In this document: in pieces, positions 8,953 to 17,806 of the stretch
Layout: each line of letters begins with the position of its first letter
Numbering within the stretch: the first letter of the stretch is position 1
Assembly: GCA_012838345.1 (NCBI GenBank)
Contig: DUPK01000038.1
Location: 1-64,000 of the forward strand
Direction: 5' to 3'
Length of the DNA stretch: 64,000 bases
From: Clostridiales bacterium
GTDB lineage: Bacteria > Bacillota > Clostridia > Oscillospirales > Oscillospiraceae
Program-made: the position numbers and the translations under genes
The notes under the pieces: generated by a model
Seen by the model: only the letters and a program-made list of their open reading frames with translations
Told to the model about the DNA's origin: nothing
Databases searched by the model: none

Positions 8953-10188
8953 ATGGCAGAAGAAGTAAAGCCAGCCCGCCCGCCGGCAGATCCGAACTCA
9001 GCCAAGTACAAGCTCGAACAAATCGTCAGAAAGCACTACCGCGAGGTGCAGGAGGCAAAAGAACGGGGTGAGAAAATCGGCTGGTGTGCAAGCAATTTCC
9101 CACAAGAGATATTCCAGACCCTCGGAATCAAGGTGTGCTATCCTGAAAACCAGGCTGCTGCCATAGCCGCACGCGGCGGTGGGCAGAGACTGTGCGAAAT
9201 TGCCGAGTCCGAAGGGTATTCAAACGATATTTGCGCGTATGCGAGAATCAGCCTTGCTTATTCAAAAGTCAAGGAGGCCCCTGAACAGGATATGCCTCTG
9301 CCTGATTTCGTGCTCTGTTGTAACAACATCTGCAACTGCATGATTAAGTGGTACGAAAACCTGGCAAAGACGCTCAATATACCGATGATATTCATAGACA
9401 TCCCGTTCAATCCTGACTACACGGTTTCGGATGCACAGGTAGAGTACGTCAAGGCACAGTTTCTCGACGCGATAAGGCAGCTTGAGGAGATAACAGGGAA
9501 GAAGTGGAGCGAGGAGAGGTTCAGGGAAGTAATGGCAATATCGAACAGGACATCCAGGGCCTGGCTTGAGGCGACATCATACTGCAGGTATAAACCTAGC
9601 CCGCTCAACGGCTTTGACCTTCTCAACCATATGGCGGTCGCCGTATGCGCGCGCGGAACGGTCGAAGCGGCGGAGGCCTTTGAAACCCTTGTTGAAGAGT
9701 ACAAAAAGGCTGTGGCTGAGGGCAGCAGCACTTTCCGAGGCGAACAAAAACACCGGATAATGTTCGAGGGCATAGCCTGCTGGCCACACCTGCGCACTAC
9801 CTTCACTGCACTGAAAAACCGCGGAATAAACATGGTCGCCACGATTTACGCGGACGCCTTCGGCTTTATATACGACGACTTTGACGGCTTAATCAGGGCC
9901 TACTGCAACGTGCCCAACGCAATAAATCTTGAGCTTGCTAGAGACAGGCGCATAAAAATAGCGAAGGATACCGGCGCGGAAGGAATTTTGGTGCATGTCA
10001 ACCGTTCATGCAAGCTCTGGAGCGGCTTTATGAATGAAATGAGTCGCCAGATAGGGGAAACGTGCGAAATCCCGGTCACAAGCTTCGACGGCGACCAGGC
10101 CGACCCGCGCAATTTCTCCGCGGCGCAGTATGAAACAAGGGTTCAGGCCCTTGCGGAAATCATGGAAGCCAATAAGGGAGGAATATAG
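8953..10188 (+). CDS. 2-hydroxyacyl-CoA dehydratase, larger subunit (HadB/FldB/HgdA-like)
   Basis: This 411-residue Fe-S subunit of an (R)-2-hydroxyacyl-CoA dehydratase forms the active heterodimer with the next gene product. Visible family motifs include GWCASNFPQEI, CYPENQAA, CCNNICN (cluster cysteine), GFDLLNHMAV, the serine-containing SSTFRGEQKHRIMFEG, and FDGDQADPR near the C-terminus. Its length matches the 2-hydroxyisocaproyl-CoA and phenyllactyl-CoA enzymes (about 408-413) better than the longer 2-hydroxyglutaryl-CoA subunit (about 477). AAAGGAGG at 8938-8945 sets the ATG at 8953. Substrate is probably an aryl- or alkyl-2-hydroxyacyl-CoA; this rests on length and motif resemblance only. 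Confidence 0.93.
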   Translation: MAEEVKPARPPADPNSAKYKLEQIVRKHYREVQEAKERGEKIGWCASNFPQEIFQTLGIKVCYPENQAAAIAARGGGQRLCEIAESEGYSNDICAYARISLAYSKVKEAPEQDMPLPDFVLCCNNICNCMIKWYENLAKTLNIPMIFIDIPFNPDYTVSDAQVEYVKAQFLDAIRQLEEITGKKWSEERFREVMAISNRTSRAWLEATSYCRYKPSPLNGFDLLNHMAVAVCARGTVEAAEAFETLVEEYKKAVAEGSSTFRGEQKHRIMFEGIACWPHLRTTFTALKNRGINMVATIYADAFGFIYDDFDGLIRAYCNVPNAINLELARDRRIKIAKDTGAEGILVHVNRSCKLWSGFMNEMSRQIGETCEIPVTSFDGDQADPRNFSAAQYETRVQALAEIMEANKGGI

Positions 10189-10189
10189 G

Positions 10190-11305
10190 ATGGCCGTTCA
10201 GGAGCTTCTTAACAAATTCCACGATATAGCCGCCAACCCAGGGAAGCAGATGGAAGCCTACCTAAAGGCCGGGAAAAGAGTAGTTCTCTGCGCCCCCGTA
10301 TATACGCCTGAAGAAATTGTCCACGCGATGGGCGCGGTCCCCATGGGAGCCTGGGGCGCCGACACGGAGCTGCAGCTTTCCAAAAAGTACTTTCCCGCTT
10401 TTATCTGCAGCATTATGCAGAGCATACTTGAGCTCGGAATAAAGGGTACATACGACGGGGCTTCGGCCATAATTATTCCTTCACTCTGCGACAGCCTCAA
10501 GTGCCTGGGCGAAAACTGGAAATACGCGGTACCCGACATTACTTTTATTCCTATGGTGCATCCGCAGAACCGCGCCGGTGAAGCGGGGAGAGCTTTTACG
10601 AAGGCCGGCTATCAAAGGGTAATCAAAACGCTTGAGAAACTCTTCGCCACCACATATGACGATGCGGCCCTTTGGGGCTCAATAAGGATTTACAACGAGC
10701 ACAACGCCGTCATGCGGGAAGTGTCGGCGCTTTTGGCGGAACATCCCGAAATCAGCGCCTGTGCCCGCAGCGATATATTCAAGAGCGCGATGTTCATGCT
10801 TAAGGAAGAGCATACGGCGCTTGTAAAAGATTTAATCGAGGCTCTAAAGAGGTCTCCTGCAGGGGAGACAAAGGTGAAAGTGCTTATAAGCGGCATAATC
10901 GCCGACAGCCACTCACTCAATTCGATATTCGACGATTTAGGGATTCAGATTGTTGCCGACGATGTGGCAGCCCAGAGCCGCCAGTACCGTACGGACGCTC
11001 CGGAAGCGGAGACTGCCCTGGACAGCCTGGTGCTGAAATTCAGTGGGATGGGCAACTGCAGCCTGCTCTTTGACGTCGATAAAAAGCGCGCGGACCTGAT
11101 TGTCAAAACTGCACAGGAAACGGGCGCCCGGGGAGTTATAGTCATTCTGACAAAGTTCTGTGACCCGGAAGAATTTGACTATGTAATTATAAAGAGCCGC
11201 TGTGAAGAGGCCGGCTTGCCTGTTACATTAGTTGAAGTCGACCGTCAGATGGTAAATTACGAGCAGGCGAGGACCATTATTGAGACCTTTAAAGATATGA
11301 TTTAA
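10190..11305 (+). CDS. 2-hydroxyacyl-CoA dehydratase, smaller subunit (HadC/FldC/HgdB-like)
   Basis: This 371-residue second subunit of the dehydratase heterodimer carries its own 4Fe-4S cluster. Family motifs in order are VYTPEEIVHAMGAVPMG, KYFPAFICSIMQS, PSLCDSLKCLGENWK, HPQNR, ADDVAAQSRQYRTDAP and KFCDPEEFDY. The ATG lies one base after the stop codon of the larger subunit and its ribosome binding site (AGGGAGG) is inside that gene, so the two are probably translationally coupled, fitting a 1:1 complex. Length agrees with HadC/FldC (about 375). A 134-bp gap without an obvious terminator separates it from the CoA-transferase. Confidence 0.93.
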   Translation: MAVQELLNKFHDIAANPGKQMEAYLKAGKRVVLCAPVYTPEEIVHAMGAVPMGAWGADTELQLSKKYFPAFICSIMQSILELGIKGTYDGASAIIIPSLCDSLKCLGENWKYAVPDITFIPMVHPQNRAGEAGRAFTKAGYQRVIKTLEKLFATTYDDAALWGSIRIYNEHNAVMREVSALLAEHPEISACARSDIFKSAMFMLKEEHTALVKDLIEALKRSPAGETKVKVLISGIIADSHSLNSIFDDLGIQIVADDVAAQSRQYRTDAPEAETALDSLVLKFSGMGNCSLLFDVDKKRADLIVKTAQETGARGVIVILTKFCDPEEFDYVIIKSRCEEAGLPVTLVEVDRQMVNYEQARTIIETFKDMI

Positions 11306-11439
11306 GAATTGCCCGCAGCGTTTGAAGCTCTCGAATGGCTTACTGCTCAATTCGCAGGACTTGCCTCATTACGAAGTTAAGCGGGCATAAACCTCTGTCA
11401 AGCGGGAATTCCGATTCGAACACTAAGGAGAATTAATTG

Positions 11440-12678
11440 ATGGAGAACTCGAAGAGACCATTAAATGGAGTTAAGGTTGTTGAGCTTGCGACATTTGTCG
11501 CCGCACCGTGCTGCGCAAGGTTCCTTTGTGATTTGGGCGCGGAAGTAATAAAGGTCGAGCCGTTTAAGGGCGACCCGCTCAGGTACACTGCCGTCAACGA
11601 GGGGCGTCCCGCGGGAGAACTCGAGAACACGAGCTTCGACCTTGAAAATGCGGGAAAAAAGTGTGTTTGCCTCAATACAAAGAGCAAGGCAGGGCGCGAG
11701 GCTCTTGAAAAACTGATAGCCGGGGCGGATATTTTTATCACCAACTGGCGCCAGAATGCGCTTGAGCGTGCAGGCCTCGACTATGAAACCCTGAAAAAGC
11801 GCTACCCCAAGCTTGTCTTCGGGATTGTCAGCGGGTACGGCGAAAAAGGGCCCGATAAGGACCTTCCGGGCTTCGATTTTACATCCTACTTCGCCCGCGG
11901 CGGCATACTCGGTACCATGTTCGACAAAGACAGCCTTCCCATGGCGACCATTCCCGGATTTGGCGACCATCAGGTAGGTATGAACCTCGCCGCGGGTATT
12001 CTGGCGGCGCTTTACCGTGCGCGCGAGACGGGGGTGGGCGACAAGGTCGTGGCAAGTCTTTTCCACGCGGCTATCTGGGATGTCGCGATTATGCTGCAGG
12101 GCGCCCAGTACGGCCATCCGTCAACCCAGTACCCGATATCGAGAAAGCATATGGCCAACCCCCTTCAGGTGGCGCACAAGACAAAAGACGACCGCTGGCT
12201 GCAAATAGCTGTGCCGAGCTATGATGCTTACTATCCCAAATTCATGGAAGAAGTATTTGGCCGCCCGGATCTGGTCGGCAGCGAGAAATTCTATCCGCAA
12301 TCTGCTCTTCAAGCTAATCTTGAGATATTTTATGAAATACTCCGCGAAGGCTTTGCACAGAAAACCGCCGCCGAATGGACAGAGCTTCTTGCCAAAGCCG
12401 ATTTACCCTTTGCAGTTGCAAAGACGTGGAACGAACTGCTGGTAGACGAGCAGGCCTGGGCAAGCGATTGCTTCTATGCGATGGAGTATCCTACGGGCGC
12501 GACGAGGACTCTGGTGCGTCCGCCGGTCATATTTGACAACGCCGGTCTGCCCCCATACACACGCGGGCCTTATCTGGGCGAACATACTGAAGCCGTGCTT
12601 GCCGGCCTAGGCTATTCGCAGGAGCAGATACAGGCCATGATTGCAGAAGGGGAGGCAAAGCCCTATAAACCTGAATAA
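11440..12678 (+). CDS. Class III (CaiB/BaiF) CoA-transferase, HadA/FldA-like
   Basis: This 412-residue enzyme should move CoA from a product acyl-CoA to the free 2-hydroxy acid, making the substrate of the adjacent dehydratase. The N-terminal LNGVKVVELATFVAAP motif and the IPGFGDHQVG motif are family hallmarks; D176 in the latter is the expected catalytic aspartate that forms the acyl anhydride (D169 in CaiB and formyl-CoA transferase). AAGGAG at 11425-11430 fits ATG at 11440; an in-frame TTG at 11437 is less likely. It is probably co-transcribed with the dehydratase genes and ends at a hairpin shared with the convergent GntR gene. The family is certain, the acid is unknown. Confidence 0.92.
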   Translation: MENSKRPLNGVKVVELATFVAAPCCARFLCDLGAEVIKVEPFKGDPLRYTAVNEGRPAGELENTSFDLENAGKKCVCLNTKSKAGREALEKLIAGADIFITNWRQNALERAGLDYETLKKRYPKLVFGIVSGYGEKGPDKDLPGFDFTSYFARGGILGTMFDKDSLPMATIPGFGDHQVGMNLAAGILAALYRARETGVGDKVVASLFHAAIWDVAIMLQGAQYGHPSTQYPISRKHMANPLQVAHKTKDDRWLQIAVPSYDAYYPKFMEEVFGRPDLVGSEKFYPQSALQANLEIFYEILREGFAQKTAAEWTELLAKADLPFAVAKTWNELLVDEQAWASDCFYAMEYPTGATRTLVRPPVIFDNAGLPPYTRGPYLGEHTEAVLAGLGYSQEQIQAMIAEGEAKPYKPE

Positions 12679-12699
12679 CCCCAAAAACCTCTCAATAAT

Positions 12700-12745
12700 A
12701 GCGGAAAGGACCCGACTTTACAGTTGGGTCCTTTCCGCTTCTATG
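12700..12745. terminator. Shared hairpin between CoA-transferase and GntR genes
   Basis: A perfect 14-bp stem (12700-12713 with 12726-12739) sits between the two convergent genes. T-runs are modest on both sides, so it probably serves both directions with moderate efficiency. Confidence 0.75.
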
Positions 12746-12751
12746 TGTTAT

Positions 12752-13510
12752 TTAATTATAATCTTTATCAATGGACGTCAAATCCTGCATAAAGGCGTGC
12801 ATGTGCGTTTTCATCGCGTTTCTTGCCGCCTCAGCGTCGCGTGAATGCAATGCGTCGGCGACACTCTGATGCATTAAAAGTATCTTGTTGCACATTGCTA
12901 TACGGTCTTTAACGGGCATTTTCTCCATCCTGGAGCCTATCATTTCGGTTACCAGCTTGCTGAGCACCTGCGTCATAATGTATGCGACTTCGTTTTTTGC
13001 GGCCTTGGCGATAAGCCCGTGAAATTTTGGGTCAAGCTCAATAAACTCATTGGGCGTCTCAACCAGTGACTTTGCCTGCTGCAATACTTCATCGATAGCA
13101 TCGAGGTCCTCCCGGGTACAGCGCTCGGCAGCCCAGCCCGCTATGGAGACCTCGTTCAGAGAGCGGTATTCCGCCATTTCCTCCAAAGTAATTTGATTTA
13201 CATGCAGCATATTTTCTATGGAATGCTCTACGTCTTTCGTGCTTAGCTCCTGCACGATTGCACCGTTGCTTCCTGGTATGGTTTTGATTAAACCGGCGCG
13301 CTCAAGCATGCGCAGCGCCTCGCGGATTGTGGGGCGGCTCCGCTTTAGCATAGTCATCATGTTTCTTTCGGAAGGCAATCTGTCACCAGGCTTAAGCTGT
13401 CCGGTGATAATCATATCCCTGATTTGATTGTATATGGCTTCACTGGCCCGGACAGTCTCAAATGGCCTGAGATTTACCGAACCAGTTAAGGGCGTGTACT
13501 TGTTTGACAA
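12752..13510 (-). CDS. GntR/FadR-family transcriptional regulator (FCD domain)
   Basis: This 252-residue repressor/activator has an N-terminal winged-helix GntR domain (about residues 18-85, with GQLKPGDRLPSERNMM and SRPTIREALRMLERAGLI) and a C-terminal all-helical FCD ligand-binding domain with candidate metal ligands in DPKFHGLIA, LMHQSVADAL and MKTHMHA. FadR-type regulators usually sense carboxylic acids or acyl-CoAs, fitting control of the flanking dehydratase and oxidase operons. I chose TTG at 13510: GGAGG lies 8 bp before it, whereas the upstream in-frame TTG at 13525 directly abuts that ribosome site. Regulation of the neighbouring genes is inference. Confidence 0.85.
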   Translation of the reverse strand: MSNKYTPLTGSVNLRPFETVRASEAIYNQIRDMIITGQLKPGDRLPSERNMMTMLKRSRPTIREALRMLERAGLIKTIPGSNGAIVQELSTKDVEHSIENMLHVNQITLEEMAEYRSLNEVSIAGWAAERCTREDLDAIDEVLQQAKSLVETPNEFIELDPKFHGLIAKAAKNEVAYIMTQVLSKLVTEMIGSRMEKMPVKDRIAMCNKILLMHQSVADALHSRDAEAARNAMKTHMHAFMQDLTSIDKDYN

Positions 13511-13883
13511 ATCTTCTTCCTCCAATTGATTTAGTTCAATTACTGCTTACGCAATGATTTTGCTTCAATTTCCTTTGTGTGCAACTTATTAACGAAATGG
13601 GAGCAATTAATCTAAATCCGGCACGTGCCAGGGAAAAAGTACACGCGCGTTGCTTTAGCGCATACATAAAAATGAAAATGCTTCACATTGTTATTATACC
13701 ATAGATTTTAGGAGCCTTCAATTTCGCCTTTGACTTCCCAGGCGCTCCAATGTCGGCATATGGAAGGACTTCAGGAAAAGCGAAGCATTTAATTATTTTA
13801 TGGTGCAAGGCTTACAGGTAAAGAGGTCGTATATTGTCGTCTTTCGCCGGGCTTCAGGCTACAATAATACTTGCAGATAGGTA
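13511..13883. other. Intergenic region with a 10-bp palindrome
   Basis: This 373-bp stretch between the GntR gene and dut contains GGCACGTGCC (13620-13629), about 110 bp upstream of the GntR start, a possible operator but short enough to be chance. No gene was recognised. Confidence 0.3.
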
Positions 13884-14423
13884 TCATTTTCCGCTGCTGC
13901 CGAGGCCGCCGAGGCGTTCGTTTTCGGAATTGCAGTTGTCGGCCTCAAGAACCGGGACAAAAATTCCCTGCACAACACGCTGGCCCGCCTTGATATGCAC
14001 TGTGTTTTTCTCTCTCAAATCCTCGATTTGAGGAATTGAGATGGTCTCACCGCCGATGCTCATTTCCTTGAAGCCCAAAAGGCGAATCTCAGGGCGCAGG
14101 TTGCGCAGGATTATTTTTATATTGCCCTCGTTGTCGGGATTGTTGTAGAAGTCGCTGTCGATTATGCCGATGGTGTTTGCCATCATGAGGTCGTTTTTTA
14201 CGCCCGTCGAGCTTCGCACAACCAGCATGAGCATCTCGTCTCTGCGCATATATGCCTTTACGTCAGTGATAAATTCAAGCTTGGCCTGCGGAGGTATCTC
14301 CAGGTTTTCCACCGCGTAGAAATCGTATCCCGCCGAAGTTTTGGATGTGCGGAGTGGGAGGAGAGGATAGCTAATGTCTTTATTCCTCGGATTGCTTACC
14401 GCCTCAAAACCGCGGTTTTTCAT
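13884..14423 (-). CDS. dut: dUTP diphosphatase
   Basis: This 179-residue cytoplasmic enzyme hydrolyses dUTP to dUMP and pyrophosphate, limiting uracil in DNA and feeding dTMP synthesis. Trimeric dUTPase motifs are visible in order: TSAGYDFYA (motif 1, about residue 29), RSSTGVKNDL (motif 2), NTIGIIDSDFYNN (motif 3 with the catalytic aspartate), KAGQRVVQGIF (motif 4) and RLGGLGSSGK (motif 5, slightly divergent from GFGSTG). It is somewhat longer than the usual 145-150 residues, with insertions around residues 95-130. It is probably monocistronic. It is a housekeeping gene lying between the two halves of the catabolic island. Confidence 0.9.
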   Translation of the reverse strand: MKNRGFEAVSNPRNKDISYPLLPLRTSKTSAGYDFYAVENLEIPPQAKLEFITDVKAYMRRDEMLMLVVRSSTGVKNDLMMANTIGIIDSDFYNNPDNEGNIKIILRNLRPEIRLLGFKEMSIGGETISIPQIEDLREKNTVHIKAGQRVVQGIFVPVLEADNCNSENERLGGLGSSGK

Positions 14424-14742
14424 AGTAACACCCCTATAAATAATCTCGCCATATTCTATACCATCTTGTGGGACATGTAAAGGTAAATACCTTTGCTTTT
14501 ACACTTTTTCGCTTAAGAAGCTTCTGTTTGAATCTATATTCAGGTGGAAAAATCAGATTTCATCGTTTATGCAATTCACGCCGAAAGGAACTATGGATAT
14601 AGAGCCCGGGCATTGCCGTCCTAGGAGGTTCAAAGCTATGGCATTATTTGCGCTTCACGGACAGGGAAGAGGGAGAGGGCTTTAGCCGCAGAGTGCGCAC
14701 CGGTCGCTGGTGCTGGGAAGAAAGCCGGAAGTGATGATATGA
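14424..14742. other. Intergenic region without a clear gene
   Basis: A strong AGGAGG (14623-14628) precedes a 15-codon frame starting at ATG 14638 on the plus strand, and another short frame begins at 14740. Neither has enough length or composition evidence to call. The left part should hold the dut promoter. Confidence 0.4.
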
Positions 14743-14777
14743 AAAACAAAGAGGCCGCCGAAGTGGCGGCCTCTTTG
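14743..14777 (-). terminator. Terminator of the FAD/Fe-S oxidase operon
   Basis: A perfect 13-bp stem (14747-14759 with 14765-14777) with a 5-nt loop is followed, reading the minus strand, by TTTTC. It lies 57 bp beyond the last gene of the operon. Confidence 0.85.
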
Positions 14778-14833
14778 CCAAAGCCAAAACAAGAAGGGAG
14801 GTATATTTAGAGGGGCTTATGTCCCCGCTATTA

Positions 14834-16498
14834 CTATTCCTCCAGGGCCTTCGGGTCGAGCGTCCTGACGTAGCTTCCGCAGAGGTTTTTCGGGTTAATA
14901 GCTTCTCTAATCTTATACTGATAAATGAAAACCCAAGGCTGCGCAGCTTTTTTGAACATTTCGTTTTGCTCTTCCTGCGTATAGTTGTATCCGTTCATCT
15001 TTCTTACGTCGGAATTCCATCTGCAGAAATCAGGACCGAAGGCATACTTGTTCATGAGCGCCTGAGTTGTTTCAACAAAGGCATATGTTCCCTCGACGGA
15101 GTTCTTATCATAGGAGTCAAAGTTGGTGAAGAACTCCCAACCTGTTGTACCGCCGCCGCCTAGTCCGGACAAGCAGCCCATTGCCGAGTCTCCGCCGGTT
15201 GCAGCGATAGAGGTATGTTCGGTTTCCCACTTCCTCTTCAAAGCAGTTGCCTCGTCTGCAACCTCAATTGCTTTCCATACGTTGCCGGTTAAGCCCAATA
15301 CGCCTTCGTAAGCGCCGCACATGACATAGTTAAGATTCTTATGGCCGAGTCTGGTTAAGTACAGCAGCGCATAGTCGTGCTTGTCTTTTTCAAGCATCAT
15401 TTCGCTCTTCCAGCCGCCGGTCTGCTCAAGTATATAGTCGACCGCCTTCTCTTTGTACTCCATGTCTTTCGGCGTGAAACCAGCAATAACTACTTGGTAA
15501 TCATGCCTCATCTTTTCGGTCTGCTCTTTGATGTACGGGTCGTTTACCAGTTCTTCAAGATCGGTGAGCTGTCTTTCATGATTGGAGATGATCTCTATCA
15601 TGGCGCCTTTCAGGTTTCTGCCGAACATATTGAACTGCCTGTGTCCTGAATAGGCTATGTCGCTCTCATAGAAGTACTGGATGCTGCGTGCCCAAGACTT
15701 CCAATCCGGGAAGCAAAGCGTATAGCACTTGAAGTTTGGACCCCAGTCGGCTTTATATGCAGGAGCAAGACCGTAGGTGGGGAAGTCAGCAGGGCCGGGC
15801 CACGGATGCAGCCTTACGGCAATTTTTGTGCAAACGCCTGCAGAACCGGCCGCACCAAACGCACCTCTGAATATACCTCTCAGGCTTGGTCCGGGGCCTT
15901 CACCGCAGAACCAGCCATCGTCGGAGGCGAGGGAACCGGTTCTGACTATTTCTCCGTCGGGGAGAACCCATTCCATACCGAGCACGTTCTCGTTACCATA
16001 ACCCATTGATATTGAGTTCGGACCGAACGCAACCCAGGTTGAGAAGTTTGCAAGTGTCGAGCTGCTGCATCCGACACCGGGGATATTGAGGTTCAAACCG
16101 ACCTTCATGGCTTCCGCCTGAACGGTTGCGGCGATAGCATATGGCTCAACGACTGCGTGCATGTTCTTGGCATCAATTTTAATGCTCTTCATTCTTCTCA
16201 GGTCAATCTGGAGGGCAAAGTCGCCGCCGATATAGCCCATGGTTGACCAGAATGTTGTTGATGCTTTAAACTCCACGCCATATTTATTGCATATCTTAAC
16301 GATATTCTGTACTTCTTCGGCGCTTCCCGGCAAAATAACAGCCTGCGGACGCGGCGTCCAATTCTTGGTCGGACCATAGTGAGCCGAAGACTGAGACGGA
16401 ACGCATCTATAAGTCTCGCATACACCAATATTTTCGGAAATATTTTCTTTTCCTACAATATCTTCCAGCGCTTTATACAATTCTCTCGGAAAAGCCAT
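14834..16498 (-). CDS. FAD-linked oxidase (PCMH/VAO fold), distal gene of the oxidase operon
   Basis: This 554-residue flavoprotein has an FAD-binding PCMH domain in its N-terminal half (RPQAVILPGSAEEVQNIVKI near residue 50, then VVEPYAIAATVQAEAM and GVGCSSSTLANFSTW) and a C-terminal substrate-binding domain of the glycolate oxidase / 4-cresol dehydrogenase type, ending with INPKNLCGSYVRTLDPK. Such enzymes oxidise 2-hydroxy acids or p-alkylphenols. AAAGGAGG upstream supports the ATG. It follows the Fe-S gene by 15 bp and should pass electrons to it or take them from it. Because the cell is an anaerobe, it is expected to act as a dehydrogenase or reductase rather than an O2-using oxidase. Substrate unknown. 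Confidence 0.85.
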   Translation of the reverse strand: MAFPRELYKALEDIVGKENISENIGVCETYRCVPSQSSAHYGPTKNWTPRPQAVILPGSAEEVQNIVKICNKYGVEFKASTTFWSTMGYIGGDFALQIDLRRMKSIKIDAKNMHAVVEPYAIAATVQAEAMKVGLNLNIPGVGCSSSTLANFSTWVAFGPNSISMGYGNENVLGMEWVLPDGEIVRTGSLASDDGWFCGEGPGPSLRGIFRGAFGAAGSAGVCTKIAVRLHPWPGPADFPTYGLAPAYKADWGPNFKCYTLCFPDWKSWARSIQYFYESDIAYSGHRQFNMFGRNLKGAMIEIISNHERQLTDLEELVNDPYIKEQTEKMRHDYQVVIAGFTPKDMEYKEKAVDYILEQTGGWKSEMMLEKDKHDYALLYLTRLGHKNLNYVMCGAYEGVLGLTGNVWKAIEVADEATALKRKWETEHTSIAATGGDSAMGCLSGLGGGGTTGWEFFTNFDSYDKNSVEGTYAFVETTQALMNKYAFGPDFCRWNSDVRKMNGYNYTQEEQNEMFKKAAQPWVFIYQYKIREAINPKNLCGSYVRTLDPKALEE

Positions 16499-16513
16499 TT
16501 AGAGAACCTCCTT

Positions 16514-17788
16514 TCATATTGCTTGCTGTACGAGCTCAATGATATCTAAGACTTCCATCTTATTACCATTTTCGTCGACAGCGTTCACAAAGTTGTCCTT
16601 ACACCACGGGCAGGCAGTTACCAGTGCGTCGGCACCGGTTGCCTTCGCCTCCGTTACCCTTTCACCGGCCGTCCAGGCGGAGAACTCGGGATTGCTCTCG
16701 TTGCATGCAGCACCTGCGCCGCAGCACCATGAGTATTCGCGAATTCTTTCCATCTCGACAAGAGTTACGCCAGGAATAGCGTTAAGGATGTTTCTCGGGG
16801 CGTCGTAGATTCCGTAGATGCCGTTGTATCTGGGCCTTCTCGGCTCCCAAATCTGGATCTGGTTGAATATTTTCTTCTCTTTGCCGTCCCAGGGCACATA
16901 GGGCTCGCCAAGTCTGCCGAGGTGGCAGGGGTCATGATAGGTAACGGTCATCGGGACCGTCTTTGTGAACTTGATTTTGCCTTCCTGAATCAGCTGATCT
17001 ATGTACTCAACGATATGGAGTACCTTGACGTTGGATCCGAGCTTCGGATACTGGCGCTTGAAAGCGTGGTAGCAATCGGAACAGGGAGTTACGATTGTCG
17101 TTACGCCCGCTGTTTCAAAGGCCTTAATGTTGGCGTTCGCGCGATCCTTGAAATCAGCAAAGAATCCCATCTGGTGAGCGCGGCCGGCACAGCAGTTGTC
17201 GGCGGCACCGAGGTAACCCACGTCTACGCCAGCGCTCTGAAGCAGCTTAACGGCGTTCTGGGCGACCTTCTGAAGCTTCGGATCATAGCTGTACTTACAT
17301 CCGGCAAAGAAGCAAACGTCGGCCTTGTCCTTAAATACGTCTTTAAGGCCCAAATCCTTTGCCCAGTCGGTACGGTTTGCTTTCTTGGTGCCGGGAATCA
17401 TGCTGTGTTCTTTCTTAAGGTTCTCAATGACGGGTTTCTGTCCCTCCAGCACTTTGCCGTTTTCAACAGCATAGGCCTTCTGCTCAATGTTGTGCTCCAG
17501 GGGCTCAAGGTTGTATCTTGTTATTTTGCAGCCGATATCGCAGTAACCGCAAGATGTGCATGCATGGATAGCGTTTGTTATAGTATCGTCAAGCTCTGCT
17601 CTGCCATCGAGCAGGCTCTGGCTCAGCTGGAAACGGCCGCGAGCGGAGTATGTCATAAAGTTATAGTAACCGATGCTCGGGCAGTTTTCCGCAAATCTTA
17701 AGCTTTTTACTTTATCAAATGGAATGAACTTACAGCCGGCGCAGTTGCTGCAGCGTTCCATCATAGCTCTGTAATCTTGTAAAGCCAT
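16514..17788 (-). CDS. CCG-domain 4Fe-4S oxidoreductase subunit (GlcF/GlpC/HdrD-like)
   Basis: This 424-residue electron-transfer protein has an N-terminal pair of Fe-S cysteine clusters (CSNCAGC near residue 13 and CTSCGYCDIGC near 77) followed by two CCG domains (FFAGCKYSYDPK with NCCAG, then YHDPCHLGRLGE with SWCCGAGAAC), the arrangement found in GlcF, GlpC and HdrD. It should link the two flanking FAD oxidases to a membrane or soluble electron carrier. No membrane segment is visible, so any membrane contact would be peripheral. It is the middle gene of a three-gene operon with gaps of 15 and 18 bp, which supports one complex. Confidence 0.9.
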   Translation of the reverse strand: MALQDYRAMMERCSNCAGCKFIPFDKVKSLRFAENCPSIGYYNFMTYSARGRFQLSQSLLDGRAELDDTITNAIHACTSCGYCDIGCKITRYNLEPLEHNIEQKAYAVENGKVLEGQKPVIENLKKEHSMIPGTKKANRTDWAKDLGLKDVFKDKADVCFFAGCKYSYDPKLQKVAQNAVKLLQSAGVDVGYLGAADNCCAGRAHQMGFFADFKDRANANIKAFETAGVTTIVTPCSDCYHAFKRQYPKLGSNVKVLHIVEYIDQLIQEGKIKFTKTVPMTVTYHDPCHLGRLGEPYVPWDGKEKKIFNQIQIWEPRRPRYNGIYGIYDAPRNILNAIPGVTLVEMERIREYSWCCGAGAACNESNPEFSAWTAGERVTEAKATGADALVTACPWCKDNFVNAVDENGNKMEVLDIIELVQQAI

Positions 17789-17806
17789 CTCAAAATCCTC
17801 CTTCTT

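Noticed and set aside
14638-14682. 15-codon plus-strand frame behind AGGAGG and a second short frame overlapping the terminator at 14740
   Set aside because: Too short, no conservation evidence, and the second overlaps a terminator stem of the opposite strand.
8013-14811. Exact 15-base match GGAGGTATATTTAGA at 8013-8027 and 14797-14811
   Set aside because: A 15-base match is expected by chance about once or twice in 64 kb, and the motif contains a ribosome-site-like core. Nothing else around the copies agrees.
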